Assembly (NCBI GenBank): GCA_000697355.1 | Contig: JNEN01000968.1 | Span: 18,068-82,067, forward strand | Length of the DNA stretch: 64,000 nucleotides | From: Syncephalastrum monosporum B8922 | Lineage: Eukaryota; Mucoromycota; Mucoromycetes; Mucorales; Syncephalastraceae | Direction: 5' to 3' | Shown here: piece by piece, positions 21,958-32,515 of the stretch | Numbering within the stretch: the stretch's first letter is position 1 | Layout: each line of letters begins with the position of its first letter | Position numbers and translations under genes: made by a program | Notes under the pieces: generated by a model | Seen by the model: only the letters and a program-made list of their open reading frames with translations | Databases searched by the model: none | What the model was told of the DNA's origin: nothing

Positions 21958-22925
21958 TCAGAGCCGTTGCTGATGCTCATCTTCAGAGTCGCTCAAAAAT
22001 GTATCGTCAAAGTCACGTGAGGAGTATTCGGTAGAAGTTTCTCTGTGTCCGAGGTCACTAAAATCAACACGAGCAGAGCGTGCATTCATGGAGTGTTTGT
22101 TTCTTCAAAGAAAGTTGAGTTCGTATCCAAAAATAGACACTGCACGAAATATACTTACTTGCGCACCATCATGAAAAGACGGAAGACCTGAATGCAATTT
22201 CGGATGACAAGCAGGATGGTATCAAAAATGGCCTCGCTGCGCTCACTCGCTGAACATCCAGAGGCAAGGACGATGAGGGTGATGGCGCACATCGCCACGA
22301 GCACTGTATCAATGATGTTCCATACCGATCGCCAGTAGGCCTAATCCATGGTGAGCCATCTTTTTGAGTGTTTTCATGGAACGCACCCGCTGCAGTGCCA
22401 CTAAGCGAATGGATACTTCGATGATCATGGCGAAGTTGATAATGGACTCGAATACGATGAAAAGAGTGGTGGGGCTAATGCAGCCAGTTGAGATAGAATA
22501 GGCTTTTACTTTTCATGCCTTACCATGTTTCTCGCAGAGACTGTCAAAGAGTAATAGGTTAGCCCAAGCAGTCGAATACAGCCGCGTCGACTCACCAAGA
22601 TGATGGAGATTAAACTGAGGAGGGCCAGACTGACGTAGAGGCCAATATAGAACTGGGAGTACATGAACCGGTTGGCCATGCCTTGCATCATTTCAGACCG
22701 CGTGAGGCTGTGCTGTGTACGTGTCCGACTGCAGCACTATGTATGAGTCCAAAGTAGGTGCATTCCTAGTAGCCATACGTGCCTGCCTCCTTCTGGAATG
22801 TCATCAATAAGCATGTGCGTGCGATCGTCCACATCGTCTTCGTTCATTGCGTGAAAAGACAAAGGCCGTTGTTTCGAAAGCGGAGTTGTGTGGATTCTCC
22901 TTTCTAGCTGGCTTGCTGTCAGCAT
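21958..22925 (-). CDS. Voltage-sensor-only four-helix membrane protein
   Basis: Six exons: 22925-22779, 22736-22596, 22540-22524 (17 nt), 22474-22387, 22340-22159 and 22102-21958, giving 239 residues. The acidic cytoplasmic N-terminus is about 80 residues. Four membrane helices follow: S1 FYIGLYVSLALLSLISIIL, S2 LFIVFESIINFAMIIEVSIRLVAL with the E-x-x-x-R pattern, S3 WNIIDTVLVAMCAITLIVLAS with the WN..D signature, and S4 LLVIRNCIQVFRLFMMVRK carrying spaced Arg. A short acidic C-terminal tail ends the protein. No S5-pore-S6 follows. This is the layout of Ion_trans voltage-sensor domains and of Hv1-class proton channels. The classical Hv1 S4 RxWRxxR motif is absent, so channel activity is not shown. 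It could be a proton channel relative or a sensor subunit. All five introns rejoin in frame. Confidence 0.75.
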
Positions 22926-23295
22926 CCTTCTCTTTTTCTATACTCTAGTGGATAATTTGTATAGGTATCCGCTCTACCCTCTCTAGCGTGTGTGGTGTTT
23001 AGTTCTCTAAAGTGAAGACGTGCAGGTACTCAGGAGAAGCGCCAATGCATGTCCAAATAGCATCCATGGTGTGCACGCTACACCGCGTAAACCTAAATTC
23101 CCTTAATATATTATTGAATTTCACGAGCAGCGAAAGCAAAGCAAAGCCGTCGTACAAGAGAAGGCAAACAAACAAGAGAGGTATTCTTTTTATTCACATA
23201 GTGTGAGCAGTGGAATAATGCGAGAGATGAATGTGAAGATGTGGACCGGGGGTCAAAATGGAAAAGGAACAGTGTACTTATAAAATGAGAGGAAT
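22926..23295. other. Short intergenic stretch
   Basis: About 370 bp between the start of the voltage-sensor gene and the 3' end of the glutamate dehydrogenase gene. Nothing beyond promoter and 3' UTR sequence is visible. Confidence 0.5.
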
Positions 23296-26200
23296 TTATG
23301 CAGTGGAGGCGTAGTAATTGGCGCGCATGAACTCAAAGAAGGCAAAGTGGTCGGGGTGGGCGCCGTACTTGTAAACAAACTGAGAGGCCAGGTAGGCACC
23401 AAAGATGGCCTTGACATAGTTCTCTGGCACACGTTGCAGAAGCGTGTCGAGGCCAAGCTTCTCGAGCAGGAGCTTGGGGAAGGCCTTTTGAAGAACGGCA
23501 TGGCGGAGCTGGACGTTCTCCCAGAGACCGGTGTGCTGGAGCTGCTCGTTGAGCTGGACGATGGCGGTCGAGAGCTCGTCTGAGAGAACCGAGATCGGTA
23601 CGTTGGACTTCTTGTGTTCGCGCCAGAGAGCGTCAAACTCGACGGCAGCGTTGCGCTCGATGATCTGCTGAACTTCCTTGACATAGTCCTCGTAGAATTG
23701 GGGCACCTTGCCATCACGGACACACATGTGCTCCTCAAACTCGGCGTCGTTAAACGCCAGCGCGGCCAGTACCTCCAGCGAGGACGAGGTGACACCACCC
23801 TTGTTGGCTGACGCATCCTTGAAGATGACAATGCCTTGGCGTTCAAGACGCAGACGCGCTTCTTGAGTGAAGAACAGGTTGGCGCCCTCGACAATGTACT
23901 TGAACAGCGGCGTGCCATCCTCGTTAACGAGCTTCTGAACGTTGTAGAGATCGACCGACTCGGGACGACCACCACAGGGCACAAATACAGTGGCTGTCGC
24001 GAGCGGGTGGGTGTGGAAAGTGTTGCGGAACTGCAGACCGTTCTCCACCAGCTCACCGTTGGGCAGCGTTACATTGTTCTCGTCCACCAGCACACGGAAA
24101 CCGTCCGCCGAGAGCTTGGTCAGATCAAAACTGCTGATCATGCGGCGCTCGGTCGCGAGGCGGGTCAGCTCGGTACGGTCAATGCCATGAGGATCGTACA
24201 GGACACCAGCACCGTCGACAATGGCAACCGTCTTGTCCTTGGAAATCTTGATTTCGTTCGAGCCCAGATCACCGTCCGGGCCGCCCGTCTGCAGCTTGGT
24301 GCACTCTTCCTCCTTGAGGCCAAACACACGATAGATACCGAGCACGTATTGGTGAACAGAGCGTGTCGTCATACCGTACAGATCGTGCGGGATACCACCC
24401 AGTGCCTGTGTTTTGCCAGTCGTGAACGCCTTCCAGAAGCTCGCGTTCCGCTTGCGTGCGTGCTGCGAAGCCCAGTCCATAAAGTCGGCCGTGCCCTCGT
24501 CCGGGCCAAAGAAGAGGATCTCGGGCTTCTTGACCAGATCCACGAGCGGCTCCTTGATGCCCATGGTCGTGCCCGTGATCAGCAAGTCGAGGATGGAGTC
24601 GACGTACTTCTCAAAAGCCACAAGTGCCTTGTCCTGCTGGTCGTTGTCGAGCAGAATGGTGCCCTTCGAGCCGCCCTCAGGAATGTCCTTGTTCTTGCGC
24701 TGCTGGGTGGCCGCGAGCGCATAGTTCTCATCAAAGAGCGTGCGCAGGTTGATGGAATAGGCTTCACGATTGCGCGAGCGAATGATACGGATGCCGCCAC
24801 GCGCGACATCGCGGAAGCGCAGGTGGAAACCGCGGAATTCGGAGCCAACCACGAGGAACATGCCGTGCAGCTTGGTGGGGTACTCAATCTCAGGCAAGAA
24901 GCTGGGGTCCAGGCGGAAGGAGAGTGCAACCTTGGTGGATTGATAAAAGTTGGTCTTGAGCACATGGCGGTTGAAGATCAGGAACGACTCGAATACGAGC
25001 TGCTCGTGCGCGTTGGACGTGACGCTTTGGATCTTCTTGGACAGCTCCTCGTCCGAAAGGTTCTCGACGGTGCGCAGACGCTGGTACGAGATGGTGGGCT
25101 GGATGGATGCCTCGCGCTGGTTGACATAATGAACAGTGGCGAAGTTGGCGTAGAGAAGCTTGATCAGGTCAGGATATTGCTTGATGATGTCGAGAATGTA
25201 TTCACGGGTAAACGTGTCCTGGCGCAGACGCTTCTTCATCTTGGTCAGGACCTCTTCGTGGATGGGATTGGCCTTATCGAGGATGTTGGTCAGGCTGAGG
25301 TACTCCTTGCCGAGACGGTTCAAAAAGTGCTGGGCAAAGATCCAGCCGACATAGCCGTACGTGGTCTCCTGCACCGAGAGCTTGTTGGTCTTGAAGTACT
25401 GCTGGAGAGGGGTACTGGGAAGACAGTACAGAAGCGAGGTCTCCTTCATGACTTGGTAGATCGAGTGCTCGATCGGGACGCCCTTGGCATTGGGCAGCGG
25501 GTTCAGGTACAGACCCATGATGGTAACACCATTGGCAAATTGTTCTGAAGTAAACAAATAGAGTTAGACCAAACAAAACACTTCAAACGTTATTCTTCCT
25601 TTTTCTCCCTTCTTCAACTTACCGACATATTTACGGGTGGAGTAAAGGTTGTAGTAATGGTAAAGATCGGACATGGCGGCAAAGAAGCCCTGGGTCGAGC
25701 GCTGGCGGTAGCCAATGACAAGGCGACGCTCGCGGGTACCCTTGACCTCGTACATTTCGATCACGGGGCCCGTGCGAACGAGCACGTTACGCATCACATC
25801 CTCGTAGATCTTTTTGGTATAGTCCGTCGCCTTCTTCAAGAAGTTTTGATCCGCAACTTGGTTGATGTCAGTCTCTTGCTCCGGGGTGGGTTGGGGATTA
25901 ACAAATTGGCACTTGGTGACAAAGTAGCAGCGGAGCTGCGGGGTCATGGCCGAGGCCGTAGTAGGATTGGAGCGGAAAGACTCGACACGATACGCGTTGC
26001 CGCTTTGTGACGCATCCAGATAACGCTCGTCGATTCTATCATCATAAAGGTATGAGCCTCGCTTGTTTTTTTGCTTCTCTATTCCTTATTACTCACCTCT
26101 TCTCATATTGGGGGCCTGCGAGTTGGGAGACACCAGGGCGGGAAGAATGAATATAGACTGACGACTCCTCGGATTCCTTTTCGAGGTTCACGTCCAGAGC

Positions 26201-26566
26201 ACTGTCGTTCTTGCTAAAGGCAAGGATCTTGGCACCGTACAGGGATAAGATGTGGTTGGCAATTGTCTCGACGGGCTCGAGAGCAAAGTAAAAGTCATCG
26301 ATACCCAGGTTGCTATCATGTCCAGGTGAGCAAATCGACGCCGACGCGTACTGATCACTCGTCACTTACCCATAGAACCATTGGACTTCGTTATCAACAA
26401 GCTCTTCCGGAAGGAAACCCGACTTCTTGAGGTACTCGCCGACCTGGACCATCTGGTCGCTCTTGCCGGCATAGACGTTGGCGTTGTAGCCGCACTCGTC
26501 GTCAATAGTATGCGACTTTTCTACGCCGTTCGCATGCGACGGCGGTGCAAGGGTAGCTCCAGTCAT
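23296..26566 (-). CDS. GDH2: NAD-specific glutamate dehydrogenase (large fungal type)
   Basis: Four exons: 26566-26370, 26312-26097, 26035-25623 and 25544-23296, giving 1024 residues, matching the roughly 1000-1100 residues of fungal GDH2. It oxidatively deaminates glutamate to 2-oxoglutarate and ammonium with NAD, allowing growth on amino acids. Visible family features include the N-terminal regulatory region (SGFLPEELVDNEVQWFYGNLGIDD), the substrate/lysine region GFHLRFRDVARGGIR and GGSKGTILL, FFGPDEGTADFMDWA, KTQALGGIPHDLYGMTTRSVHQYV, the dinucleotide region GGPDGDLGSNEIKIS, and IVEGANLFFTQEARLRLE. Codon bias is strong, suggesting high expression. The antisense strand is open over most of exon 4, a by-product of that bias. 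The start is the ATG of MTGATLAPP, directly after a purine-rich leader. Confidence 0.96.
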
Positions 26567-28536
26567 GAGAGAGAGAGAGAGAAAAGGGAAAAGGTGTAGA
26601 GGATGTTTGAATGAAGAAAAAGAACGTCAGCGAGCTTACCTGCAGGTATTTAAAGGATTTGGCAAGAAAAAAAGTGCGTGTATGTTAGGATGTGGTGAGT
26701 CAGAGACGCAGGAACCATACAAAACTCTCTCTCCCCCCATTTCGTGCCCTCGCTTTCTTTTTTGCCATTTCGTCCAATTGTGGTCAAGCGCAGCATGACA
26801 GATGCGGCTCTGATTGGTGGAATCGTGGGAACCATTTGTCACCGCCCTTGGTTTGGGTCGGAGTAGACAGGTCTGGCCAAAAAATCCTCTCATCTTGCCC
26901 TTTGTCTATTTTTACATTACAAGTTTCCGCCCTCGACCCCACACAGGTAACGATTCCGCGGATAGTTAACCCAGCCCCTGAAAAAAAAGATTTTATCACA
27001 GGGCAGACGTGTCCTGCTTATCAAGCATAGCCTTATGCGTCTGGCTATCTAAAGTGGCAAAAGGAGGAAAAAGCCGAGCATAAATAAGAAAGGTAGTATC
27101 ACCGAGCCATGTGCGCACCCCCTTTTTTGTGTTGAGTTGCCATCCCGTTCCTCGAAACATTTGCGCGCCGTGTTATCAAGACCAGCCTATTGAAAATTCA
27201 CTTGTGCAGTCGAGTCATTTTGCGTATCCGCGGTCCGCGGAAACCCAACCCTTGGTACCCTTTTTCTTTTCGCTCTTTCATCTAAGGAGTATGTCATCCA
27301 TATCGTCATTAATTTGGCTGGGAAAGCGGAAAAACCCAAGGGCAGCGAGAAAATAATAACCGGGCTGTTCCTTGCATAAGGTTTTCCCCGCCCGTGCGCG
27401 CGTCAGTTCAGGCGTAGTACGGTACTCCCGCTTAATTTTCCTCGAGTCTCTGCCTGAATTTTACCGCGCAAGAACTTTGTTGCGTGCCTGGCTAAATAAT
27501 CCCCGTTATGTTTCTCACGCATCAGTATGTCTTGTCTGCCTTGTCTCGGGTCATCTATATTAGCCCCTCCCGCAGAGAATACAGCTACAAGTAGTAAGTG
27601 TCACAGCCCCTGTATGTGTACGTGTGTGAACATTTCCTTCTGTTCGCAATAGAAACGCAACATAACAATAATTTACAAAGCTTGGGGTTGGGGGGTGGGG
27701 AGTTAGGAGCGGATATGGTGCTTGCATTCTGTGCATACCTAGACTGTGGCACGTTCTGCCTATAGCAGACGCAACTTTCCCACGCATCATTCAATAAGGT
27801 CTGTCACGTAGCTGAGCACGCAATCGACACACAAAACAAAAAGGATGAAATGACTTCGACTTGCATAAATTTTACTGCGAGCATGGCACATCAGGATCTC
27901 GTTAACATAAGCAAATTTGACGTATTTCGTTCTGGATTGGCGTTATAATATGCATACTAAGTACAGCGTGATTCTCACAAGGCATTGTTGATGTATCATG
28001 TTACTATTCATCCTTTAGCTACTCCTGTTCAGGCCTCACAAGGGATGGCACCTGTTTCGGCCTCCTCATTCAGAAATTGAAACGCCCACCTTCTGTGTAT
28101 GATGTTCAATGCGGAAAGTACTCAACAACTGTATCGTTTTTATCTTTATTTGCTGAAATGAGACAAGAGTATGTGCAACGTTTGATGCAGTAGAGTTGAA
28201 TGCTGCTGGTTGCCGAACAAGGCGTCCTTATTACAATGAAATACCGGTAGAGGAACACTTAATAGAGTAACCGGAAGAGTTTGACAGATATGCAATAGGC
28301 TGAAAAAAATTCTGCGAGACTTTGATAGTGAAGTATCGTGGTGAGGATGTATTTGTATTCAAGGGAGATAAGGCATAGTACCATGATGCCTTTCCTTTCA
28401 TTGGCTGTCTATGCAAAAGCGGCGGTACAAGCTGAGTGGCTTTTCCAGGAAATGCCAGATCGTAATTTTTTGCTTGAATTTCCAAGGCACAGGAAAAAAA
28501 AAAAGGACGGTCCTTCCTCTATATTACTTGCCTAAC
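26567..28536. other. Divergent intergenic region, no gene
   Basis: About 2 kb between GDH2 (minus) and the EBP1-like gene (plus). A GA run at 26570-26582 lies in the GDH2 leader. I see no RNA gene or supportable protein frame. A G-rich patch with GGGGTTGGGGGGTGGGG character lies near 27685-27702. Confidence 0.55.
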
Positions 28537-30070
28537 ATGTCCGGCATGGAGCTCACCGCCAACTACACGCCCTCCAAGTTTGCCGCTGACAACGATCTTG
28601 TCAAGGTCGACGTGGTCAACAAGTACAGATCCGCCGGTGACATTGTCAATGGTAAAAGAACACTTTGACAGCTCAAAGGAAGAGCGAAGCTGACCCGGCC
28701 ATAGTCATTTTGCCTCAGGTGCTGAGCAAGGTCTCCGAGGGTGTCTCGGTGCTCGATCTGTGCCAGTACGGTGACGATCTTCTGTTTGCCCAGGTAAAGC
28801 GATCTGCTGCCCAAAGAGGACCTTGCTTTTTTCTAACTTCCTTCAAAGACCCACGCCGTGCCCGTCAAGGAGAAGGGTATCGCCTTCCCGACCTGTGTCT
28901 CGGTCAACGACCTTGTGCAATACATTTCTCCTATGCTGGACTCCGACTATAACCTCAAGGCGGGCGATGTCGTCAAAATGTAAGCTGCTGTTTCTTGCAA
29001 AGCCCTTCTGATTCTTACAATGTACATTCGATAGTGAACTTGGCGCCCATCTTGACGGCTATGTTGCCACTGCCGCTCACACCACCGTTGTCAACACCAA
29101 CGCGTCCGAGCCGGTCCAGGGCCGTCAGGCCGATGTCGTATGCGCGACTTACTACGCTCACGAGGCTGCAATGCGCATGCTCAAGCCGGGTGTCAAGGCG
29201 TCGGAGGTGACCCGCGTCGTGAACGAGATCGCTGCTTATTACCGCTGCAAACCTGTTGAGGGCACCTTCTCTTCCAACATGAAGCGCTTCGTTCTCCGTG
29301 CTGGTCGTGATATTGAGAACCGCTTTGCAGATGATCTTGTTGTTGAGGAGCTCGAGAAATACGATTTCCAGATCGAAGCCAACCAAGTCTATCAGCTCAA
29401 CGTTGTCCTGTCCACGAGCGAGGATGGAAAGGTATGATAATTTTTGGAATTGATAAGAAAGTGATTGGGCTTACACCACGGGCATAGGTCAAAACTGCAG
29501 AACAGAAGCCTACCGTATACCAGAGAGACGTCAATCAGTCCTACCAACTGAAACTCAAATCGGCTCGTGCCGCCTTTGCCGAAATCAACAAGGATCACAC
29601 CGTCTTCCCCTTTGCACAGCGGTAAGAAGTTTATATACCGGACCGGTTAAAAGACAGCTCTCTTATACTGTTCTTCAGCTGCCTCTCGACCAACCAGGCC
29701 CGTCTCGGCCTTGTCTCTGTGGCCCAACACGGTCTGGTGAACCCGCTCGTGCCCATGCGTCTGACGCGCAAGTCTGATTTTGTCGCTCAGTTCAAGGCCA
29801 CCGTCCTCGTCGGTGCCGATGGCAACCTGCGCACCACCCTCCCGCTTCCGCTTCCCTACGTGCACTCGCAATACTGCATACCTGAGCAAACCACCGCCGC
29901 CCAGGTTCTTAACACTCCCTTCAACCTCGAGCTGAATGCTGCGCCCGCGATCCAGCCTGCCGAGGCAACCTTTGGTGAGAAGCGCCTCTTGGTAAGTCTC
30001 ATTTACATGGCTCATAATATGCGGTAGCTAAATGATCATTTTTTAGAATGACGATGTGGAGATGGCATAG
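28537..30070 (+). CDS. EBP1/PA2G4-like (methionine-aminopeptidase fold, inactive) protein
   Basis: Seven exons (28537-28651, 28705-28793, 28849-28979, 29035-29431, 29488-29621, 29679-29991, 30047-30070) give 400 residues; human PA2G4 has 394. Typical segments are DVVNKYRSAGDIVN, VSEGVSVLDLCQYGD, KEKGIAFPTCVSVNDLVQY, ELGAHLDGYVATAAHT, HEAAMRMLKPG, EGTFSSNMKRFVL, YQLNVVLST, and the C-terminal FGEKRLL followed by the tiny last exon NDDVEMA. The pita-bread fold is kept, but the metal ligands of active methionine aminopeptidases are replaced, for example in the ELGAHLDG segment, as in EBP1. These proteins sit at the ribosomal exit tunnel and affect ribosome biogenesis and growth control; S. pombe has Cdb4. 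The role here is inferred from family membership. Confidence 0.93.
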
Positions 30071-30206
30071 ATAGAGTTTCATTATTGTTTCTGTAAATAT
30101 ATAACACTGTTATTGCATATGGCATATCATCCAAAAAGAAAATTATACTGTGTGCGAATGATCGGCGATTTTTCAGGTCTGTGCTCTTTCACACTCCCCA
30201 CCCTAC

Positions 30207-31415
30207 ATGTCAGACCACAAGCAACCGCCTTCCGTGCCGAGCGACGAACCGATCCCATTTTCTAGTCAGGATAATGCACCATCACAAAGTCAGAAACAAA
30301 CGCAACCTTTGACGACAGCTGCAGCGACGCCGCCTTTAAACATGGCAACGCAACCACCACCACAGCACGAGGAAGAGAAAGAGGACGAAGAGCAAGAGGA
30401 AGAAACCATTACACACGCAGTGCCCAAGGGGATTTTACCAGGTGAACAGCCTGTCAATATGCCATCCAGCCCCGCCGTTTCCAATCCTGCTGTCTACAGT
30501 CCTGCTGTATCACAAACCCATAGTGTCAACTCAAACACAGCATCACCTGTCGTAGCATCTCATCTGTCTGCCGGTGTGAGCAATCCACAAGGTGTGAACT
30601 CGCCTCAACAGCCTGTACTTAGCGTCAGTAGCCAGTCACCACAGCCATCATCACAGCAGCAGCATGTGCCGCATGCGACAGTGGGAACTTCTGGCGTTCA
30701 CGGAAGTATAGGCGCAGCGCCTATTCACGCACCTCACGCTGTGTCCAGTCCAGTAGCGCAACCATTTGCTACTCCCGCGATGAGTGCCAACACCGGTACA
30801 ACACCTTTGGGAAGCGGGGTTAATACCCGCGTAGAGCCTGTGCAGCCGCCTCAGCAGCCTCAACAACCACAGCAGCAGTCGTCACCAATGGCAGGCTTCA
30901 GCTCTCCATATGCTCAGCAGCATCAAACAGGTGCACCTTCTCAGCAGCCAGCAATGCTGCAGAACAGCGGATATCCTGGTCCTTATCAGCAACAGCAGCA
31001 ACAGCAGCAACAGCAGCAACAGCAAGGACCACCTCAGCCCATCGCAGGCGCTATGGCGTCCTCGTCTCACGCAGTGGAGCCTTCCGATAGCGGTAGCGAC
31101 CCGCAGGTGCAGCAGTGGACGAGTGCATTCTGGCGCAACACTGGCCGCGTGCAAAGCGCGCTAGGTGAGTGGACGGGAGTGGAGTCGTGGCGCAACGCGG
31201 GTCAGTCGACGGAGCAGTGGGCAGAGCAGAGTTACGCCGATGCGAAGGCGCGTGCTGAAGCAGGTCAGGCTAGCCGCTTGCACGGCGAGTATGAGCGAAT
31301 GATGGGTATGTTGGGGACTGCTATGGGCCATGTCGCGGGTGACCCCGAGATGGAGGCCAAGGCACGGCTGCGCGCGCGCCAAGGACAGGAGGAAATCGAT
31401 GAAACGCGTCGTTAA
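30207..31415 (+). CDS. Low-complexity protein with CsbD-like C-terminus
   Basis: Single exon, 402 residues. Residues 1-300 are disordered and rich in Pro, Gln, Ser and Val, with repeated SPAVS/NPAVYSPAV elements, an acidic EEEKEDEEQEEE patch near residue 53 and polyQ near 265. The C-terminal 100 residues read QWTSAFWRNTGRVQSALGEW, WRNAGQSTEQWAEQSYADAK, GMLGTAMGHVAGDPEMEAKA and KA/RQGQEEI. This is the repeated pattern of CsbD-like fungal proteins, some annotated as mismatched base-pair and cruciform DNA recognition proteins. Those are usually small and lack the long N-terminal extension seen here. Molecular function is not established. The start lies only 136 bp after the EBP1-like stop, in the same direction. 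Confidence 0.75.
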   Translation: MSDHKQPPSVPSDEPIPFSSQDNAPSQSQKQTQPLTTAAATPPLNMATQPPPQHEEEKEDEEQEEETITHAVPKGILPGEQPVNMPSSPAVSNPAVYSPAVSQTHSVNSNTASPVVASHLSAGVSNPQGVNSPQQPVLSVSSQSPQPSSQQQHVPHATVGTSGVHGSIGAAPIHAPHAVSSPVAQPFATPAMSANTGTTPLGSGVNTRVEPVQPPQQPQQPQQQSSPMAGFSSPYAQQHQTGAPSQQPAMLQNSGYPGPYQQQQQQQQQQQQQGPPQPIAGAMASSSHAVEPSDSGSDPQVQQWTSAFWRNTGRVQSALGEWTGVESWRNAGQSTEQWAEQSYADAKARAEAGQASRLHGEYERMMGMLGTAMGHVAGDPEMEAKARLRARQGQEEIDETRR

Positions 31416-31682
31416 GAATATATGTGAATGTAGAATGGATAAGGGAAACAAAGGATTGAAATGATCCACTTTTGACGTTATACACTACACGTTCTTGCCA
31501 TTATTCTGTACGCTTTCGAGGACAAAACCGACAGGGTATATCTTTTATTTCTTTGATTCGCTGATGCTTCGATGGAATGATGCAAAAATTGGTAAGTGCC
31601 GCGGGGTTTGTGATATGTGCACTCCACGTGTCCACGCTTCCCATGCTGGTGCTTGACGTTTTCCCCCAACGGTCCTCCGCTA

Positions 31683-32515
31683 CTACGTACTTTTACCACC
31701 TTTTTGAGGCGGTGGTAATGTTGCAGGAGCGGACGATGTACTAGCCGGCAAAGCGTGTTGAGCGGGAAGGGCGTGTGCAGTGCTGCCATAGTCACCTGGC
31801 GAATGGTGATGATGATGTGATGGCACTAAACCTTGTTCGGCTCGCAACTCGTCACGTCGTCGTAAGAAAAGGTACTCCTCCAGAATCAAGTAGTTGCGCC
31901 AATTGGCCTTAAACATGACATCCAGGATGTCGCCAGCGATTGGGGTCAACCCCAGACTTTCATGATATGAACGTGAATACACTGATTTTTTTTTTCTTTC
32001 CCGTTTCTCGTCCCGTCTACTGTTGTGTCACTTACACGAAATCTATGAGCACGTTGATCAGCATCTTGAACATGATGTGACTAGGCAAGTCAGCTTTGCT
32101 CGCCATGTTGACGAGGTGTAGCGCCAAAAGCGAGCCAATAACATCACCTATGAATGGTATCAACCCTACCACCGGAAATAGACAGTTGTCAGTCGCGCCG
32201 TCTCTTTTACATATCACAATTTTTCTGACTGCACGTCATACCCACAATGCCATCAAGACCTACGGTAAAGCAGCAGCATTTGAAACCGCAGTCGAGGTGC
32301 CACGCGCGACTCTTGACACGTCGCAGGACCTGCCGATCGTGCGCACTTAGAATGATATCGGCCTGGGGCCGTTTTGACCACCAGTGACGTTTGGAAGAAG
32401 CGATGGCCTCCTGGGCTGCAGCGCGTATCTCTGGGTCCGTTTCTGTAATAGAAGGTTTATTTTTTATTTGCTCGGCCGCCTTGCCGAGTATAAGACGCGT
32501 TGCGTAGGTAGTCAT
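31683..32515 (-). CDS. DUF4112 membrane protein
   Basis: Exons 32515-32242, 32165-32036 and 31956-31683 give 225 residues. The centre carries the family's duplicated hairpin: GLDGIVGLIPFIGDVIGSLLALHLV and, after the phase-2 intron, VLGLTPIAGDILDVMFKANWRN. DUF4112 proteins occur in bacteria and fungi. The G-[LI]-[IT]-P-[FI]-[IA]-GD repeats are membrane-embedded hairpins. The N-terminal 80 residues are basic and cytoplasmic in character; the C-terminus is a His-run (SHHHHHSPGDYG) and Pro/Ala-rich tail. Biochemical role unknown. The start at MTTYATRL is chosen over an upstream in-frame ATG because the intervening residues are low complexity and look like leader. Confidence 0.85.

Noticed and set aside
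23836..25548. A 570-codon open frame antisense to GDH2.
   Set aside because: It is the reverse complement of a highly biased coding exon. The sense frame is an unmistakable glutamate dehydrogenase, and the antisense translation has no domain.
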